Below are positions 26,022 through 37,851 of a DNA stretch of 64,000 nt, one piece after another. The stretch spans positions 2,501-66,500 of the forward strand of contig LSRY02000005.1 in NCBI GenBank assembly GCA_001643675.2, in the 5' to 3' direction. The first letter of the stretch is position 1. Each line of letters opens with the position of its first letter. The position numbers were made by a program, and so were the translations under genes. A model generated the notes under the pieces. That model searched no databases. It was not told the origin of the DNA and was given only the letters and a program-made list of their open reading frames with translations. The stretch is from Monocercomonoides exilis (taxonomy: Eukaryota; Preaxostyla; Oxymonadida; Polymastigidae).

Positions 26022-27483
26022 GTAAATGAGATGTTATTTATTTTGTAACTCAAAATTTTATTTTTTCTTTTTTTTACCATTTCACAGAATAGAAAACAAA
26101 CAGTGGTTTGAATCTATTTAAATATTTTTCCCCCCATAACTTCAAAATGCAACAAAGCAATTGAATAAAATTGAAAAAACAAAGTGCAAAAAAATCCTGA
26201 AGTTTAAATCCTCCAGAGAGGATAATAAAGTTCTTCATCTTTTTTGGTTATTTGAGAAAAATGAATCAAAATTTAATTTGGAGAATTTGATTGAGTTAGG
26301 AAATATAATATAAATTGTTGATAGATTATTTCGCTTAAAAGAAGAAGAAGAAAGAGAAGGAGAGATTGAAGAAGAAGAAGAAGAATTAAAAGAACGAGGA
26401 GAAGAAGAGGAAGAGGAATAGGAAGAGGAATGACAGATTTTGGATGTGAAATCCCTACAGAGAGTCCATGCTCATCCAAGATGTGTGTGAAAGCTAGTTG
26501 TTATAATTTGTATGGTAGCTAGCGGGACAATCATGTGATGATAAAAGTGATTGGAGAGAAGAAGGAGATGAGTGAAGAGCGGGAGGGGATTGTGGGGGAG
26601 CCAGTTGTGGAGTGGAGTGGATGATACAGCAGGATGGAGAGATGAGTGTAACATTTTATTGGGAACAGGCTGTTTGGGAGGAGAGAGAGAAGAGAAGAGA
26701 AGGAGGAGAGGAAGAGAGAGGACGATTGCTAATTGAAGAGAGAAGAGTGAAAAGTGAAATGTCTGGTGTAGAATTGGCGTTTGACATTAGATGGAAAAAT
26801 GTTTCTTTAAAATTCGGACAGAAAGAGAGAGATGATAAACGAGTTTGCTGCAATTGAAGATGTAGCGATTCAGTAAAGTTTTCCGTTGATATTGAAATGA
26901 AAATAAAGTGTGGGATCTTCCAAGTCTATAGAAATGAATGGGCGATCTGGCTGTTAACCCTGGTACATTCGATGATTACCAAGAAGAGAATGAAAAATCG
27001 GATCTGTCAAAGGAATAGTTCTGGGCATCAGACAGTTGCATCATCTGCTTTCCGTAAGATGTCAAGTCTTCTTCGGGTTGATAAAGATGTTTTCTTTACT
27101 ATTTTCCTTCTTCTGCACAATAATGAAACTGCTGGCTCGCATTCGCTTGTTCTCTCTTCAAAAAAATATCAAAATACAACTTCTGATCGGTCTCCAGCTT
27201 TTTGAACATTTGCGAACCAGTAAACTTTGCAAAGAAAGTCATCAGCAGTTAAGTGAGCGAATTCTCCATGGTTATCCGTTCATGTTGTGATTCTTTACTT
27301 GCGTCCATTAACGTTTCTCTTGTTGAAATCAAAAGCAATGTAATTGCTCTTTCAATTTCATCAAAATCACTTTAAATTTCAATGAAATTTCATTTGCAGA
27401 AGAAAGCGAAAGCAATGAAGTTGTGGAAATAATCTTCTTCCAGTTCACATTTCTTCTCTTCAACAAGCAATTCTGAACATAAA
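26022..27483. other. Interval with GAA/GAG tracts and possible decayed 3' part of the neighbouring pseudogene
   Basis: A GAAGAAGAAGA-type purine tract runs from about 26339 to 26432. Further right, minus-strand readings at 26656-26853 (SLFTLLSSISNRPLSSS) and 26900-27290 look like broken coding sequence and could continue the decayed surface-protein gene at 27484-28108, but frames change repeatedly. Confidence 0.35.
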
Positions 27484-28108
27484 TCAGTCCTGCGGAAAGC
27501 ACTGCATTATTTTGCGTTCACTTCCGATAAACTTTGAAAGCCCACAAAAAATCAAATCTTCAACTCCAGAAACCTCAAAAAGAATTATTGATCCGTTTGA
27601 TTGGAGTGTTTTTGTCGTGCTTAACAGACATGTTTCTGAAGGCACAATCATGAATCCGTTCACTTTGGCTCTTTCCAGACAGTAGGAAATAGTCTGATGA
27701 TGAAACAGCCAGATCTGCAACAATGGAATTTCTCAAAATAACACAATTTGAATCATCAGATGAAAATATGAGGCTGGAAATGCAAAGATTCTTTTGGGGG
27801 ATCAAACTCATATTTGTGAAACAGATTGCCCCACTTTGCAAAAGAAACGGAGATTCCGATTTTTGGTGGGAAATGCAGGAATCCATTGTTACAGTCGATT
27901 TGTCTGTTATTAGCACACACGTTGAAGAAGAATGCTCAATTGCCACATTGTTGAGTCCAACTGTAGAATTGTGCAATCCCAAAAATGTGTTTTTCACTGT
28001 AGAAAGTCCTGACTGTAATCTTTTCACTTCCAACAATGCATTCTGCTCGAATAAATAATTGTTATCAGTCTTTGATAGATATTGTGCATCATTTGAATAA
28101 CCTGAACC
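27484..28108 (-). pseudogene. Broken beta-helix-type surface protein gene fragment
   Basis: The frame opens after a TTATTAG acceptor-like site at 28109 and reads through short beta-strand-like units such as NNVAIEHSSSTCVLITDKS and IHDCAFRNMSVKHD, typical of repetitive parallel beta-helix proteins and, from memory, of oxymonad surface-protein families. It closes at 27575. The next recognisable piece, FEVSGVEDLIFCGLSKF at about 27490-27600, lies in another phase, showing a frameshift near 27575-27600, and then meets TGA. No signal peptide or membrane segment is present. It lies 811 bp upstream of the intact surface-protein gene, in opposite orientation. Confidence 0.6.
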
Positions 28109-28918
28109 CTAATAAAGAAAATTATTGAAAAAATAACAGTTAAAAAGAATACCTTTGTTTTTCAAAATTGAAATTTCAGAGATATTCTGCACGTCAAAAA
28201 CGTTCCCTAGAGTTTTATGTGTCGAAGAAAAATAACTTATGCAATATGCGAGAAAATCAATTTTTTAGTGATCAAAAAATATTATAAAACATTGTTTTCT
28301 CAGTTTTTGTTGGAACTGTGAAGTTTTTAATGGAAAAACAAACAAATATATGTTGAACAAAACAATTTTCAAGATAAAAAATGTAAACGGAGTTTTTTTT
28401 TAGAAGCAGCAATGGTTGAAATTTTTGAACTTTTGTGACTATTCATTAAAGAATACACATATATATATGTTCATATAAATCTGAATATAACAATAATCTT
28501 TGTCATATCTTTCGCATTTCATCTTCAATTATATCCTTTTTTATCGAACTGGGTGATAAAAGAGAAAATGTTATTCATTATTGCAAAAATTTTTTGATTA
28601 AATATTTCTCAATGAAATGATTTGATCATATTTTTTCAAGCAAAACATAAGACGAAAATTTGAAGCAAAAAAGGACTGGACTTCTTTGTAAACAATAAAG
28701 TTACAGAATGAATAATCAATTGAATCTTTATGAAAGATAAATAGAAATTTTGCTGACAAATTTCAAATCAAAAAATTGTTTTATTGAGAAAAACAATTTA
28801 AATTTCATTCAAAATTTTTGAAGTTTTTTGAAATTATTGAGATCTCAAAACGATAATCAATTTTCTTATTATATTAATATAGATCAAAATAAATATTTAA
28901 ATAAGTGTTATTTGAAGA
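28109..28918. other. AT-rich upstream region of the surface-protein gene
   Basis: About 800 bp of AT-rich DNA with no open frame of note. It separates two divergent genes and should contain the promoter of the gene at 28919; the last 60 bp are almost pure A/T (TATTATATTAATATAG near 28866). No distinct motif can be named. Confidence 0.35.
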
Positions 28919-31861
28919 ATGTTCTGGGGGTTAATTCTTGTCCAAGTCGTAATATCGGTTTACTCACAAGATGATCCATCAAAACCAGTTACAACAGTGT
29001 TCCTCAAGCAAAGCGGGAACAATTCCAACAGCGGATTATATATTGGTCAGGAAAGACAATCTTTATATTCAGCATATTCACTCCTGAGCGATAATTGTGC
29101 TTGTTTCATGAAAGTCGTTTATGATACAGAATTATTAACTGCGGATACAGTTACATTTAGAAATAAACAAAAAGTTACGGTTGAAGGAGTAAATAACGAA
29201 GGAAGTGGAAACACTGAAGTGGCAATGGACTGTGACATAAATCCAGGACAAACTCTATTTAATTGTTATTGCGACATGGAATTCAAATGTATAGCTTTCC
29301 ATTTTCCAGCAACATTGGCAAAAGAACCTAAAAATGATGAAATACTGGCTTTGATAAATGAGCAACGTGCAAGCTTGACAATAAGCAGCTGCAGATTTAT
29401 TCGGCCAGCTGGGGAAAACGTAATTGATTTTAGACTTGTTTACCAATATCAAGGTTCATTGACGATGGAGTCAGTTGAATGCTTGGATGAAGAAAATGCA
29501 TTTAAATCGGAGTACGAACTGTTTTCTATAAGTAACGCTGACACAATAATATTATCTAATCTAGCTTTGAACAATATTGAAATAATTAATGATTATGATA
29601 ATGGAATATATACTGACTCCGTTATCAATGTAAATGGTTATGCAAAAACCAAAGTTGATCTTATATTGAATGGGAGCACATTTTCGGACTTAAAAAGCAC
29701 GAGCAAAATTTTGTCTTTCACAACTGACAGCGACAAAAGCACATTTACTGTTGGAGATGGAGGTGTCACAACTTTTTCATCATGCCATGGTGATTTTTAT
29801 TATGGCTCTGGAGGAATATATCTACGAATGCTTGCAATTGAATCAGCAAGTCAGATTAAATGGCCCAAAGATGGGAGGAATCTGATATTTGACAAATGCA
29901 CAGTCGGAGAAGGTCAATCAAAAAGAGACACTGGACTGTTATTGATGATGGCAAATGACTCATTGTTCGAAGACATAGCAGTTGAAATGAAGAAGAGTTT
30001 TGCAACAAATTATACTCGGAATGATAATTTGTGGTTTGTTGCAGCATGTGTTGATGGCACAGAAAAAATTTTTGATTTTGTGTCCAAGTATTTTGATCTG
30101 ATAGGAAAGATATTTGTAAAGAACAAAGGAACAGGAGACGGATTGACAAGTTATTCACCATTGAGTTCATTGAAAGTTGCATATGATAAACTTGATGAAG
30201 TTCTTTGTTCTGTAGGATACTTCATAGAGATTGTAAAAGACGAAAGCCAGTTTACAGCAGAAGAAATGACAATTAGCAACGAAAAGGGAATAACCATTGA
30301 AGGAGTGAACAGCAATGGAAATGGAAATGTTGAAGTGGCAATCGATTGTGATGTTAGAGCAATGTCTGCTCTATTCACGTGCGAAAAAGAGGTGGAATTC
30401 AAGTATTTGGCATTCAATTTTCCCACGTTAGAGAACAAATGGAATTCTTTGATTTTTGGAAATGAAATGTCAACTTCACTCACGATCAGCAATTGCCGAT
30501 TTGTCAGAGTTGGAACACAATCATCATCAGATGAGATGAATACAAATGATGATGGAGACGGTGTTGTTGAAGGTAGACTTGTGAACGTTTTAAGTGGGAA
30601 AGTCACATTGAACAATGTTTCATGTGCAGATGATTCAATTTGCGTTTCATTTTTTTCATCTCCATTTTTTTTCAGCGGTGTGAGTTCAGCTTCGTTGAAT
30701 GGAGTGGAGATCAGCAATGTGAATATTCAAAAAAATGCCATATTTTTGATTCAAGATTTGAAAAGTCATGCAACGAAAATAGCTGTTGAAGGGATGCTTA
30801 TGAAGGAAGTGAGTTCAGAATTGGGAGAAGCAGCAGGGATGGAGATATATTTATACTCAGAAGAATCGACTTTGACGATTGGAAGAAAAAGCAAGTGTAC
30901 ATTCAAAAAATGTTCGGCTCCAATGGGGAAATCAGGAGCAATATACATTTGGATGACAAAGATAACACCAAATCTTCAGCTTCCGTCAGCAAACAATCTG
31001 GAGATTGATGGTTCAAACACAGCGAATTCATCATCGAGATCAATATGCATAGTTGCAAAAGATTTTGAGGAGTTCTGCAAACAAGAAGATGCATTTGAGT
31101 TTGCTAAAGATTTTGATGAATCAGCAGCTGGGTGGATTGTGGGAGCAAAAGATGAAGAATCTGAGCCAGAGGATGCGTATGAGAAGTATTTGAAGAGGAA
31201 GAAGGATCAAGAATCTGATCCAGAATCAGACACGGTGAACAAAGGTGATCCGAAAACAAAAGCAGGAACAATTGTTGCGATTGTTGTACCTATTGTGGTT
31301 GTTATTGTTGCTGCTGCAGTTATTTGCATCATTTTGATTTCAGTTAAGAGAAAGAAGAGGATTAATGTGGAGAGGGAAGAAAATGCATTAGAAGGGGAAA
31401 CAGATGAAAGAGAAGAAGAAGAATGCAGATCAGTAAAGAATCCAGTGATGGAATCAAATTCAATTGAAAATACATCAACCATTCAACATTTGGGCAATAC
31501 AACGCATGACATTAGCAAAACTGAAGAACATTTACAGAAAGATGAAAAAAGGGAAGGAATAAGCAATGAATTTATTGAAGAAGCTGTGAATCAGATTTTA
31601 TCTCCTTCTTCTTCTTCTGTGTTAACTGAAGGATTACAATCAGACACAACAAATGTGAATTTAAAAGAATTTGTAAAAGGAACAAGCACTTTTTCGATTC
31701 AAGCTAGCGAACAAAATGATGGAACAGGAATGGCAGATGAGGAAATCAAAGAAAATAGTACATCAGAAGAAAAAGAGAAAAAGAAAGAAAGGAAAACTCA
31801 AAAATTAACACATTTGATTGAAAATATCGAAATGGAAAATGAAAAAGGAGAGGAAGAATAG
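28919..31861 (+). CDS. Type I membrane surface protein with two tandem beta-helix-like repeats
   Basis: A 980-residue single-exon frame. Residues 1-17 form a signal peptide (MFWGLILVQVVISVYSQ). Two homologous ectodomain repeats follow: about 26-390 and 396-740. Each begins with a VFLKQ/IFVKN strand, then GVNNEGSGNTEVAMDCD in the first or GVNSNGNGNVEVAIDCD in the second, then LTISSCRF or LTISNCRF. Short strand-turn units suggest a pectin-lyase-like right-handed beta-helix. An acidic linker leads to a membrane helix at about 783-809 (IVAIVVPIVVVIVAAAVICI), a basic stop-transfer KRKKR and a Glu/Lys-rich cytoplasmic tail. It is likely displayed on the cell surface; the ligand is unknown. It is AT-rich like its surroundings. 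The stop is TAG. Confidence 0.85.
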   Translation: MFWGLILVQVVISVYSQDDPSKPVTTVFLKQSGNNSNSGLYIGQERQSLYSAYSLLSDNCACFMKVVYDTELLTADTVTFRNKQKVTVEGVNNEGSGNTEVAMDCDINPGQTLFNCYCDMEFKCIAFHFPATLAKEPKNDEILALINEQRASLTISSCRFIRPAGENVIDFRLVYQYQGSLTMESVECLDEENAFKSEYELFSISNADTIILSNLALNNIEIINDYDNGIYTDSVINVNGYAKTKVDLILNGSTFSDLKSTSKILSFTTDSDKSTFTVGDGGVTTFSSCHGDFYYGSGGIYLRMLAIESASQIKWPKDGRNLIFDKCTVGEGQSKRDTGLLLMMANDSLFEDIAVEMKKSFATNYTRNDNLWFVAACVDGTEKIFDFVSKYFDLIGKIFVKNKGTGDGLTSYSPLSSLKVAYDKLDEVLCSVGYFIEIVKDESQFTAEEMTISNEKGITIEGVNSNGNGNVEVAIDCDVRAMSALFTCEKEVEFKYLAFNFPTLENKWNSLIFGNEMSTSLTISNCRFVRVGTQSSSDEMNTNDDGDGVVEGRLVNVLSGKVTLNNVSCADDSICVSFFSSPFFFSGVSSASLNGVEISNVNIQKNAIFLIQDLKSHATKIAVEGMLMKEVSSELGEAAGMEIYLYSEESTLTIGRKSKCTFKKCSAPMGKSGAIYIWMTKITPNLQLPSANNLEIDGSNTANSSSRSICIVAKDFEEFCKQEDAFEFAKDFDESAAGWIVGAKDEESEPEDAYEKYLKRKKDQESDPESDTVNKGDPKTKAGTIVAIVVPIVVVIVAAAVICIILISVKRKKRINVEREENALEGETDEREEEECRSVKNPVMESNSIENTSTIQHLGNTTHDISKTEEHLQKDEKREGISNEFIEEAVNQILSPSSSSVLTEGLQSDTTNVNLKEFVKGTSTFSIQASEQNDGTGMADEEIKENSTSEEKEKKKERKTQKLTHLIENIEMENEKGEEE

Positions 31862-32802
31862 AAAGAAGAATAAGAAGAAGAAAACAAAAAAATATTTTGA
31901 ATTGAAAGAAAGAAAGAAAAGTTGAGAAAGATTTGAAGAAAAGTGATTTTCTAGGCTTGAAAAAAGAATTTGACAGAAATGGAAAGATTTTTTGAAAGAA
32001 AAAAGCAAAAAAAAAAAAAATTCAACGCAAGAACTATATATTTTTTATGCAAAATATAACATTGTTATTAACTTTGCTCCTTTTATCAATGTTTTCTTTT
32101 ATCCTTCTCTCTTCATGTTTTTTACTGATTTGCACCTAAATTCTTTTAATTTTATAATGAATGGTAAGAATTATTTTTCTCAATTAATTTGTTTGAAATT
32201 ACATTTTTTTTAAAATCTATTGAATGACTTTCTGAATAATCCTTCCGTGTAATTCGTCTATTTCTTTTGAATCTTTCTTTTCTTTTTGAAATTCATTATT
32301 TTTATAAAAGAAAATAGCAAAGGTTATTTTCTTTTATTTGATTTTTTCACTTCGTTCAATAAAAGAAAAGTTTTCTTTGTTGAATGTGTTGTGAATCAAT
32401 TTTCTTAAAGATAATTGGAAAATTGAGATGATCATCGTGTTGTTTTTCATTGCCTTCATTCAATGATATAATGTCTTGTTTGTATTTTATAGTCATAATT
32501 TCTTTTTGAAATTCTTTAAAATAATAAAAGACAGTTAATCTTAAAGATTGATTTTTTGAATTAATTTTTATTACTGTTGTTTTCAATTGAAAGGAAAAAA
32601 ACGTTCCATTTAAAAAAGCAAAATGAATTCGTATCAGATACTCACTGTTCTTGTTAATTGTTAATTCTTTTTGTATTATTGAAATTATGAAAAACAAAGA
32701 TTTGACGAATATTTTGTTTATTTTGTCATGTTTTTTTGAAATGATCGATTTTATACGAATGATAATAACTCTTCAACATTTCAATTGTTCAAAAACAAAA
32801 AA
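31862..32802. other. AT-rich downstream region
   Basis: It begins with purine-rich 3' flank (GAAAGAAAGAAAG near 31904) of the surface-protein gene, then AT-rich sequence with stops in all frames. No element ends or RNA gene recognised. Confidence 0.45.
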
Positions 32803-33924
32803 CTATTGCGGAAGTCCAAAATTAACTGGCATTTTGTCGATGTTCATTATTCCCCAATCACATCCCTTTGTTTGTCTTGTTTTTCTTGTACATGAAAGCG
32901 GCAATGATTTGTTGTCCAATTTCTCAATTTCTTTCACTTTTTTGAAGCTTTCTTCAAAGATCTGAGCTGTTGAAGGAATCATGTGAAAATCATTAACAAG
33001 TCCACTTTCTTTAAAAGCAGAAAAAATGTTTATCGATGAAGAAACTTGCAATATTGCGTTCATTCCAACCCACAAAAGTTGTTCTACGCTGTCGTGTGTT
33101 GCACCCGAGCTAACCTGCTGTATTTGAAGCTTCCAAAGTGAAAAAATAAATAAATCCAATGACTGCAATAAGTGTGTTGTATTCGGAGGCAAAACCAAAA
33201 GCAAAATATTCTCATTAACAAGACGAGTCAATACATTATCCGATAGGTGGATTCTGCAGCCATCAAGAATCAACACTGCCTGTGCGTGTTTATCTGGCAA
33301 AATCATTCTTTTAATGTTGACATGAGGAATGAAAATTTTCTCAATCCAGTTTTCAAACAACTCCTTTGTGAAATAAGACGAATTTCCGATTTCCACACAA
33401 CCCTGAATTCCGGAATGATTTGACAGAAACTGAATGGATCTAATGTTGAATAGTTTCTGCACCAGAAAACAAGGAGGGACAAAAGGACCATCAAGTGAAA
33501 TACAATGAAGCAATTATAACCTTTTTTCTCCTCTGTCAACAGGCGTGTGATCCATTTCACGATTTCCATTTGTTCCTACAATAAGGTTCACCTTTCTTGT
33601 ATCTTCATGTGCATGATAACCTGATTCATCAGCACAAAAGATCATTGAAAATTAATTTCTATTCACATTTTGAGTCAAATGATTTTTCAATGCAATAATG
33701 TTTTGTTCAGATATTTTCATCCTATTTTCGTCTCTCGCGCTTGAAGGAACGATCATCAATTCCTCGCTCTGCCTTTTTATGAATGAAGAATGAAAATTGT
33801 GAGAAGGCGTTTTATGACAAACTTTCGCAACAACGGCTCTAAGCGTTTTCTATGTGATTTGCTTTCTTTTGTCTCACAAATTTTTTAGTATTTCCATGAC
33901 TCGTTTTTCTTGCTTTCGAGTCAT
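32803..33924 (-). pseudogene. pogo-like DDE transposase pseudogene with four in-frame stops
   Basis: One continuous minus-strand frame from ATG at 33924 to TAA at 32803, about 370 codons. It runs from an N-terminal helical part (MTRKQEKRVMEILKNL) through ADESGYH (first catalytic Asp), VLILDGCRIHLS (second Asp) and LPPNTTHLLQSLD (third acidic position) to a Lys-rich C-terminus. Four stops interrupt it: a TGA and a TAG near the N-terminus, a TAA before FSMIFCADES, and a TAA before LLHCISLDG. The phase is otherwise preserved, so decay has been by point mutation. The mix of TGA, TAG and TAA argues against a reassigned stop codon. Flanking inverted repeats were not found. Confidence 0.75.
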
Positions 33925-34311
33925 TAACATGTTTTTTTCTCAATTCCCTTTTTCATTATTTATCCGGTTCGAATCTGGCAGACAAGGCTCGGTGTGCAGT
34001 TGAGTGCCTTTGCAATTCGCACGATAAAAGGAATTTTGACTTTTCTCGTTTTGCAAGCGTAGAAGAAGGAACGAATTAATGAAACTTTCGTTTTTGAAGC
34101 GTTTCGAAACAAGAAGGATGAAATGAAGTGGAGGTCTATTTTTGGAATAAATCCTGTTAAAACTGTTTCAAACGATGATGTACTAAAAGTTGAAATAATG
34201 AAAGGCATTTCCAATAAAAAGATTGACAAACTGTTTCAACTGAAACAACCATTATAATTTGAGAATTATTGTTACCAACATATAACAATTAACATGAATA
34301 GTGAGTGACTG

Positions 34312-34603
34312 ATGGGGAAAAATATGAACTTTCAAGCTAGTTTTGCCCAATACAAATATTTTTTGTTTCTCCAATAACTTTATATCACTTTCTCAGATTT
34401 CAAAATTTATTGTATTTTCATGTCCGATTACATGCATAATTAATGTTATAAAAAATAATTTTGTTTCTTCACAAGTGCGACAAAAAAAATTAAAAAAAAT
34501 TAAAAAAAAAAAAGACTTTTATTTGTTTTTTTGATCACAATTAATGAACCAAAAGTGCAAAGTCTATCGATAAAAATGCTTGAAGTCACATATTTTGTTC
34601 CAT
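34312..34603. mobile_element. MITE-like element, family A, copy 3
   Basis: The left end ATGGGGAAAAATATGAACTT and the reversed right end ATGGAACAAAATATGTGACTT form degenerate inverted termini. Internal TTTCTCAGATTTCAAAAT matches copy 2. No coding content. Confidence 0.5.
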
Positions 34604-35035
34604 ATGGGTCATTCTTTTTGAAAAGTCACAAATGCTTAATATCCGTGTAATATTTACTGAACCTTATTTTCATATTTTTGCTTCATATCCGTCAAACTTA
34701 ATTGCAATGCAAATTAGAATAATAAACATATTTGGTTCGAGAATATGTGCGTCGTGGAGAAATTTGATGGATTTATTGCAAAAAATGATCAAATTGGTAA
34801 TTTTTTTGTAAACATCTTTTTGATGAATTTACAACAAAAACAAAAATTTCATATTTTCATCAATTTTCTGTTCCCATTCACGAATCATCTGTTCAATGAA
34901 AATAATGACATTGCTTGTGTTTTGTTTCCATAATAGTGAAGTTTCTTGAGAGGGAACAGAAAATCTATGAGAATATGAAATTTTAATTGTTCTTGAAAAT
35001 TAATCAAAAGGAATTTTACAAAAAAAAATTAGATA

Positions 35036-35277
35036 TGGGTGATTATTTTTGAAATCAAATATTTTCATACAAAAATTCCGGTGCAAAAATATTTCAAGAA
35101 TACAAATAAAAAAAAATTGAAAAGTGAAAAGGCTAATTGAATACATTTTAATCTTTGATTAGGAAAAACAATTGTCATTCTTTTTCACTTTTGAATATAA
35201 ATTTTTTTTCAAAAAACTTTCAATCTAAGAAAAAACAACACCCAGAAAATTTTTATGATAACAAAAATAATCACCCA
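35036..35277. mobile_element. MITE-like element, family B, copy 1
   Basis: A 242-bp element whose left end TGGGTGATTATTTTTG recurs exactly, reversed, at the right end; similarity then continues imperfectly for about 35 bp. No coding sequence. Related copies are at 37190 and, more diverged, 60552. The terminal GGGTGATT is shared with the pogo element at 37852. Confidence 0.7.
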
Positions 35278-35479
35278 TCAAATATCAGTTCTCACTCAAA
35301 AACTTAACTAAAATGGAAATAATAACGTTGTCAACATTTTGTTTCAATTTTTTTAAAATTTCATGATTGAGAACTGTTATTTGATCGAAACATGAAATTT
35401 TTGTTTTATTTGAAAATTTCACAAAAGGAACTTTTCAAAAAAATTATGACATATATAGAAAAAACTCTTCAGTCATATT

Positions 35480-36648
35480 CAATTTCTATGAGTCTGCTTT
35501 GAGTGAAAGTTTTACAACCTTGAAACCTGTTGTCTTCATGAAAAATCTGATCTCTCCCTCTTCTCCTGCTGCTCAAAAGGAAACAAATGAAAATCTTTGC
35601 TTGTGCATATGTGCGCATGGATTATCACTTCCTTGGTTTATGCTGCGTCTAAAAAGAGGAAACTCCAGATGAATTTTCTTCGTTGTTAGCTTTTAATATC
35701 CGATGCATTTATTTTTCATCAGGATGGATTGCAAATTAGATATTCAGAGAAATTATGTTCAATTGCTGGATTCCACTGATTTCCGCAAAAATCAATCAAA
35801 ATGAAGCAATGAAAGCACTTCTTCTAATGAACAATCACAGATCACATAATGACAAAATTGTGAAAAGCGAAGCAACAAAGAATTTAATTGCTATTCTTTG
35901 GTTTTCTCCAAGTATGACTCATTTCCTGCAGCCCAGTGATTCTAATGTTTTTTTCTTGTTTTAAGCTCGCAATAAACAACAAGTTTAGCCCTCTTTCAAA
36001 GTTAACTTTTAGTGAATATCGATCCACTCTCGCTATTGCACTTTCAAATTCTGTAGCATCTGCAATAACTCCATCGACAGTGAAAGAATCATATGTCAAA
36101 AGAGGAGTGTGGCCTTTTACAGCTTCTTCTGTTCTGACGAGAATATCAAATTCTCCGATCTCTTCTTCAAATGACAAAAATTTTGTGAAAGCATCTTTAA
36201 ATTTTTGGAAAAATTAATTGTTCGGAGATTTTTCTCCAAATAAATATCTCCAAATAACTTTTTCAATCAAAAATAAATTTGTTTCAACTTTTTCAACAAA
36301 CTTTTAAAAAGAACAAATGCCATTATCCCACACTAAATCACTACCAAATGCTTCAAATTCATCCAAATCCTCAGAGAACTCATCGTCTCCAATCTCACAG
36401 TTTTCTTCGAAAGAGACCACTTTGAGAGAGCTTTTTCAATGAATTCAAGTAGCAAAAAACAATATGTCAAAACTTCAAATTCAAACGAAATAATTTGGAT
36501 CGAAAAATATCAACAGCAGAAGCTCATCGCAAATCACAAAGCAGAGTCATGCAGATCTTCAGAAACGTTTGGATGCTTCAAAAAATTCTTCGAAGAAAAT
36601 ATTTATGAATCGTTGAAAAAGAATCAGAAAAGAAGAGCAAAAAATTGA
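35480..36648 (+). pseudogene. Decayed pogo-like DDE transposase
   Basis: Transposase homology in at least three phases. An upstream segment near 35540-35660 reads LCLCICAHGLSLPWFMLR. Then 35810-35964 reads ALLLMNNHRSHND and SMTHFLQPSDSNVF, matching the second catalytic block, but with Asn where the catalytic Asp is expected (LLMNNHRSH against LLxDNHxSH). After a frameshift near 35960, 35970-36215 reads LTFSEYRSTLAIA and VKRGVWPF, the usual C-terminal region. The basic tail continues to 36648. Frameshifts, stops and the lost Asp show that it is dead. Confidence 0.65.
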
Positions 36649-37851
36649 AATCAAGCGCAATGAAAAAAGGCTGCAATTCAAATAGAAATGAAGCTTCCAA
36701 AGATCGTTTATCTCATATCTTCTGCAAAATAGAGTAAGAAATTCGAAAAACACTTAATCCAGAAGTGCAAAATGAAAAAAGAAAAATCACTTGATAAAAT
36801 TATTTCATTAAATATTCGATATTAGTTTCAAAGATGAAACAAATGTTATAATCCTTTTATTTGGATTATCATCAGACCTCTTCTGTTGTGTTATCTTTAT
36901 CTGCAAAGTCATGAACATTTTTTAAATATCTTCTGTGTGATAACAGTTTTTCGCCTCATTCTTAAACAAAAAATGAAGGAATATTTTTCCCTTGAAAATG
37001 TGGACTTCATCGTGTAAACTAATTAATTGTTTTCAATTCCAAAGAGAGCTATCAAACATTTTGATTATTTGTTTCTCATCTATTCACACTTTTTTATTCT
37101 TTTACGTATTAATAACGATTTAACAATAGCGCCTTTCAAATGTGGAACTATTAATGATAGAATAATCCAAACAAATATTTTGATAAAACTGGGTAATTAT
37201 TTTTGATATCATATTTTTTCAAACAAAATTTTCGGAAAGAAAAATTTCATTGAGCATTAACAAATGAACACTGGAAAATGAAATGGCTTATAAAAGATAT
37301 CTTCGTCTTTATTTCAACAAAAACATTTGTTTATGAAACTATTGGGAAGTATTTTGCATTTGAATATAAAATTTCTTTCCAAAGACAAACAACCTTTGAA
37401 AAAACAGCGTTCCGAAAAAAGTTATGATTTCAAAAATAATCACCCAACTTTTAAATAATTTCATAAAAATGATTTCTTTTTTAAAAAATACCGCATTTCA
37501 ACGCTTGTGAAATACAAAACATAAAAATTGAGATGATAGTTATTGGTAAATATATATATCAAGAGGGTCCATCTGTTTTGGGTTAAACACTGATGGTAAT
37601 TATGCACAAATATTAACCATTTATCTGAAATCAATATCAACAAGACAAACAGTTCAAAAAACTTCTATTCCAATTCATTTTGTTTGAATAAAAAAGTCAG
37701 GACCTTTGTCTAACATTTCACTTATCCTTTACTTCAATTTTTTTTATATCAAATTCGTGTTCAAAAGCAATAACATTTAATGTTAATGGATTCCATTTCG
37801 TTAAAGTGAAGAGGTTTTTTGTTTTATGAATTTTGTTCTTTATATGTTGTA
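36649..37851. other. AT-rich region with one MITE-like element
   Basis: Non-coding, AT-rich sequence between two transposon relics. Only the family B element at 37190-37446 is recognisable. Confidence 0.45.
37190..37446. mobile_element. MITE-like element, family B, copy 2
   Basis: A 257-bp element. The left end is TGGGTAATTATTTTTGATATC, and the right end reversed is TGGGTGATTATTTTTGAAAT, so the termini match with a few changes over about 35 bp. Non-coding; same family as 35036-35277. Confidence 0.65.

Larger units (their letters stand above)
33925..35479. other. AT-rich region with two MITE-like elements
   Basis: It contains the family A element at 34312-34603 and the family B element at 35036-35277. 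A minus-strand fragment at 33960-34229 ends in IVRIAKALNCTPSLVCQIRTG-like helix-turn-helix sequence and may be part of an older transposon. The rest is AT-rich without a gene. Confidence 0.45.

Noticed and set aside
33961-33985. GGTTCGAATC motif resembling a tRNA T-loop
   Set aside because: No flanking acceptor, D or anticodon stems can be drawn; TTCGAA is a palindrome and occurs by chance.
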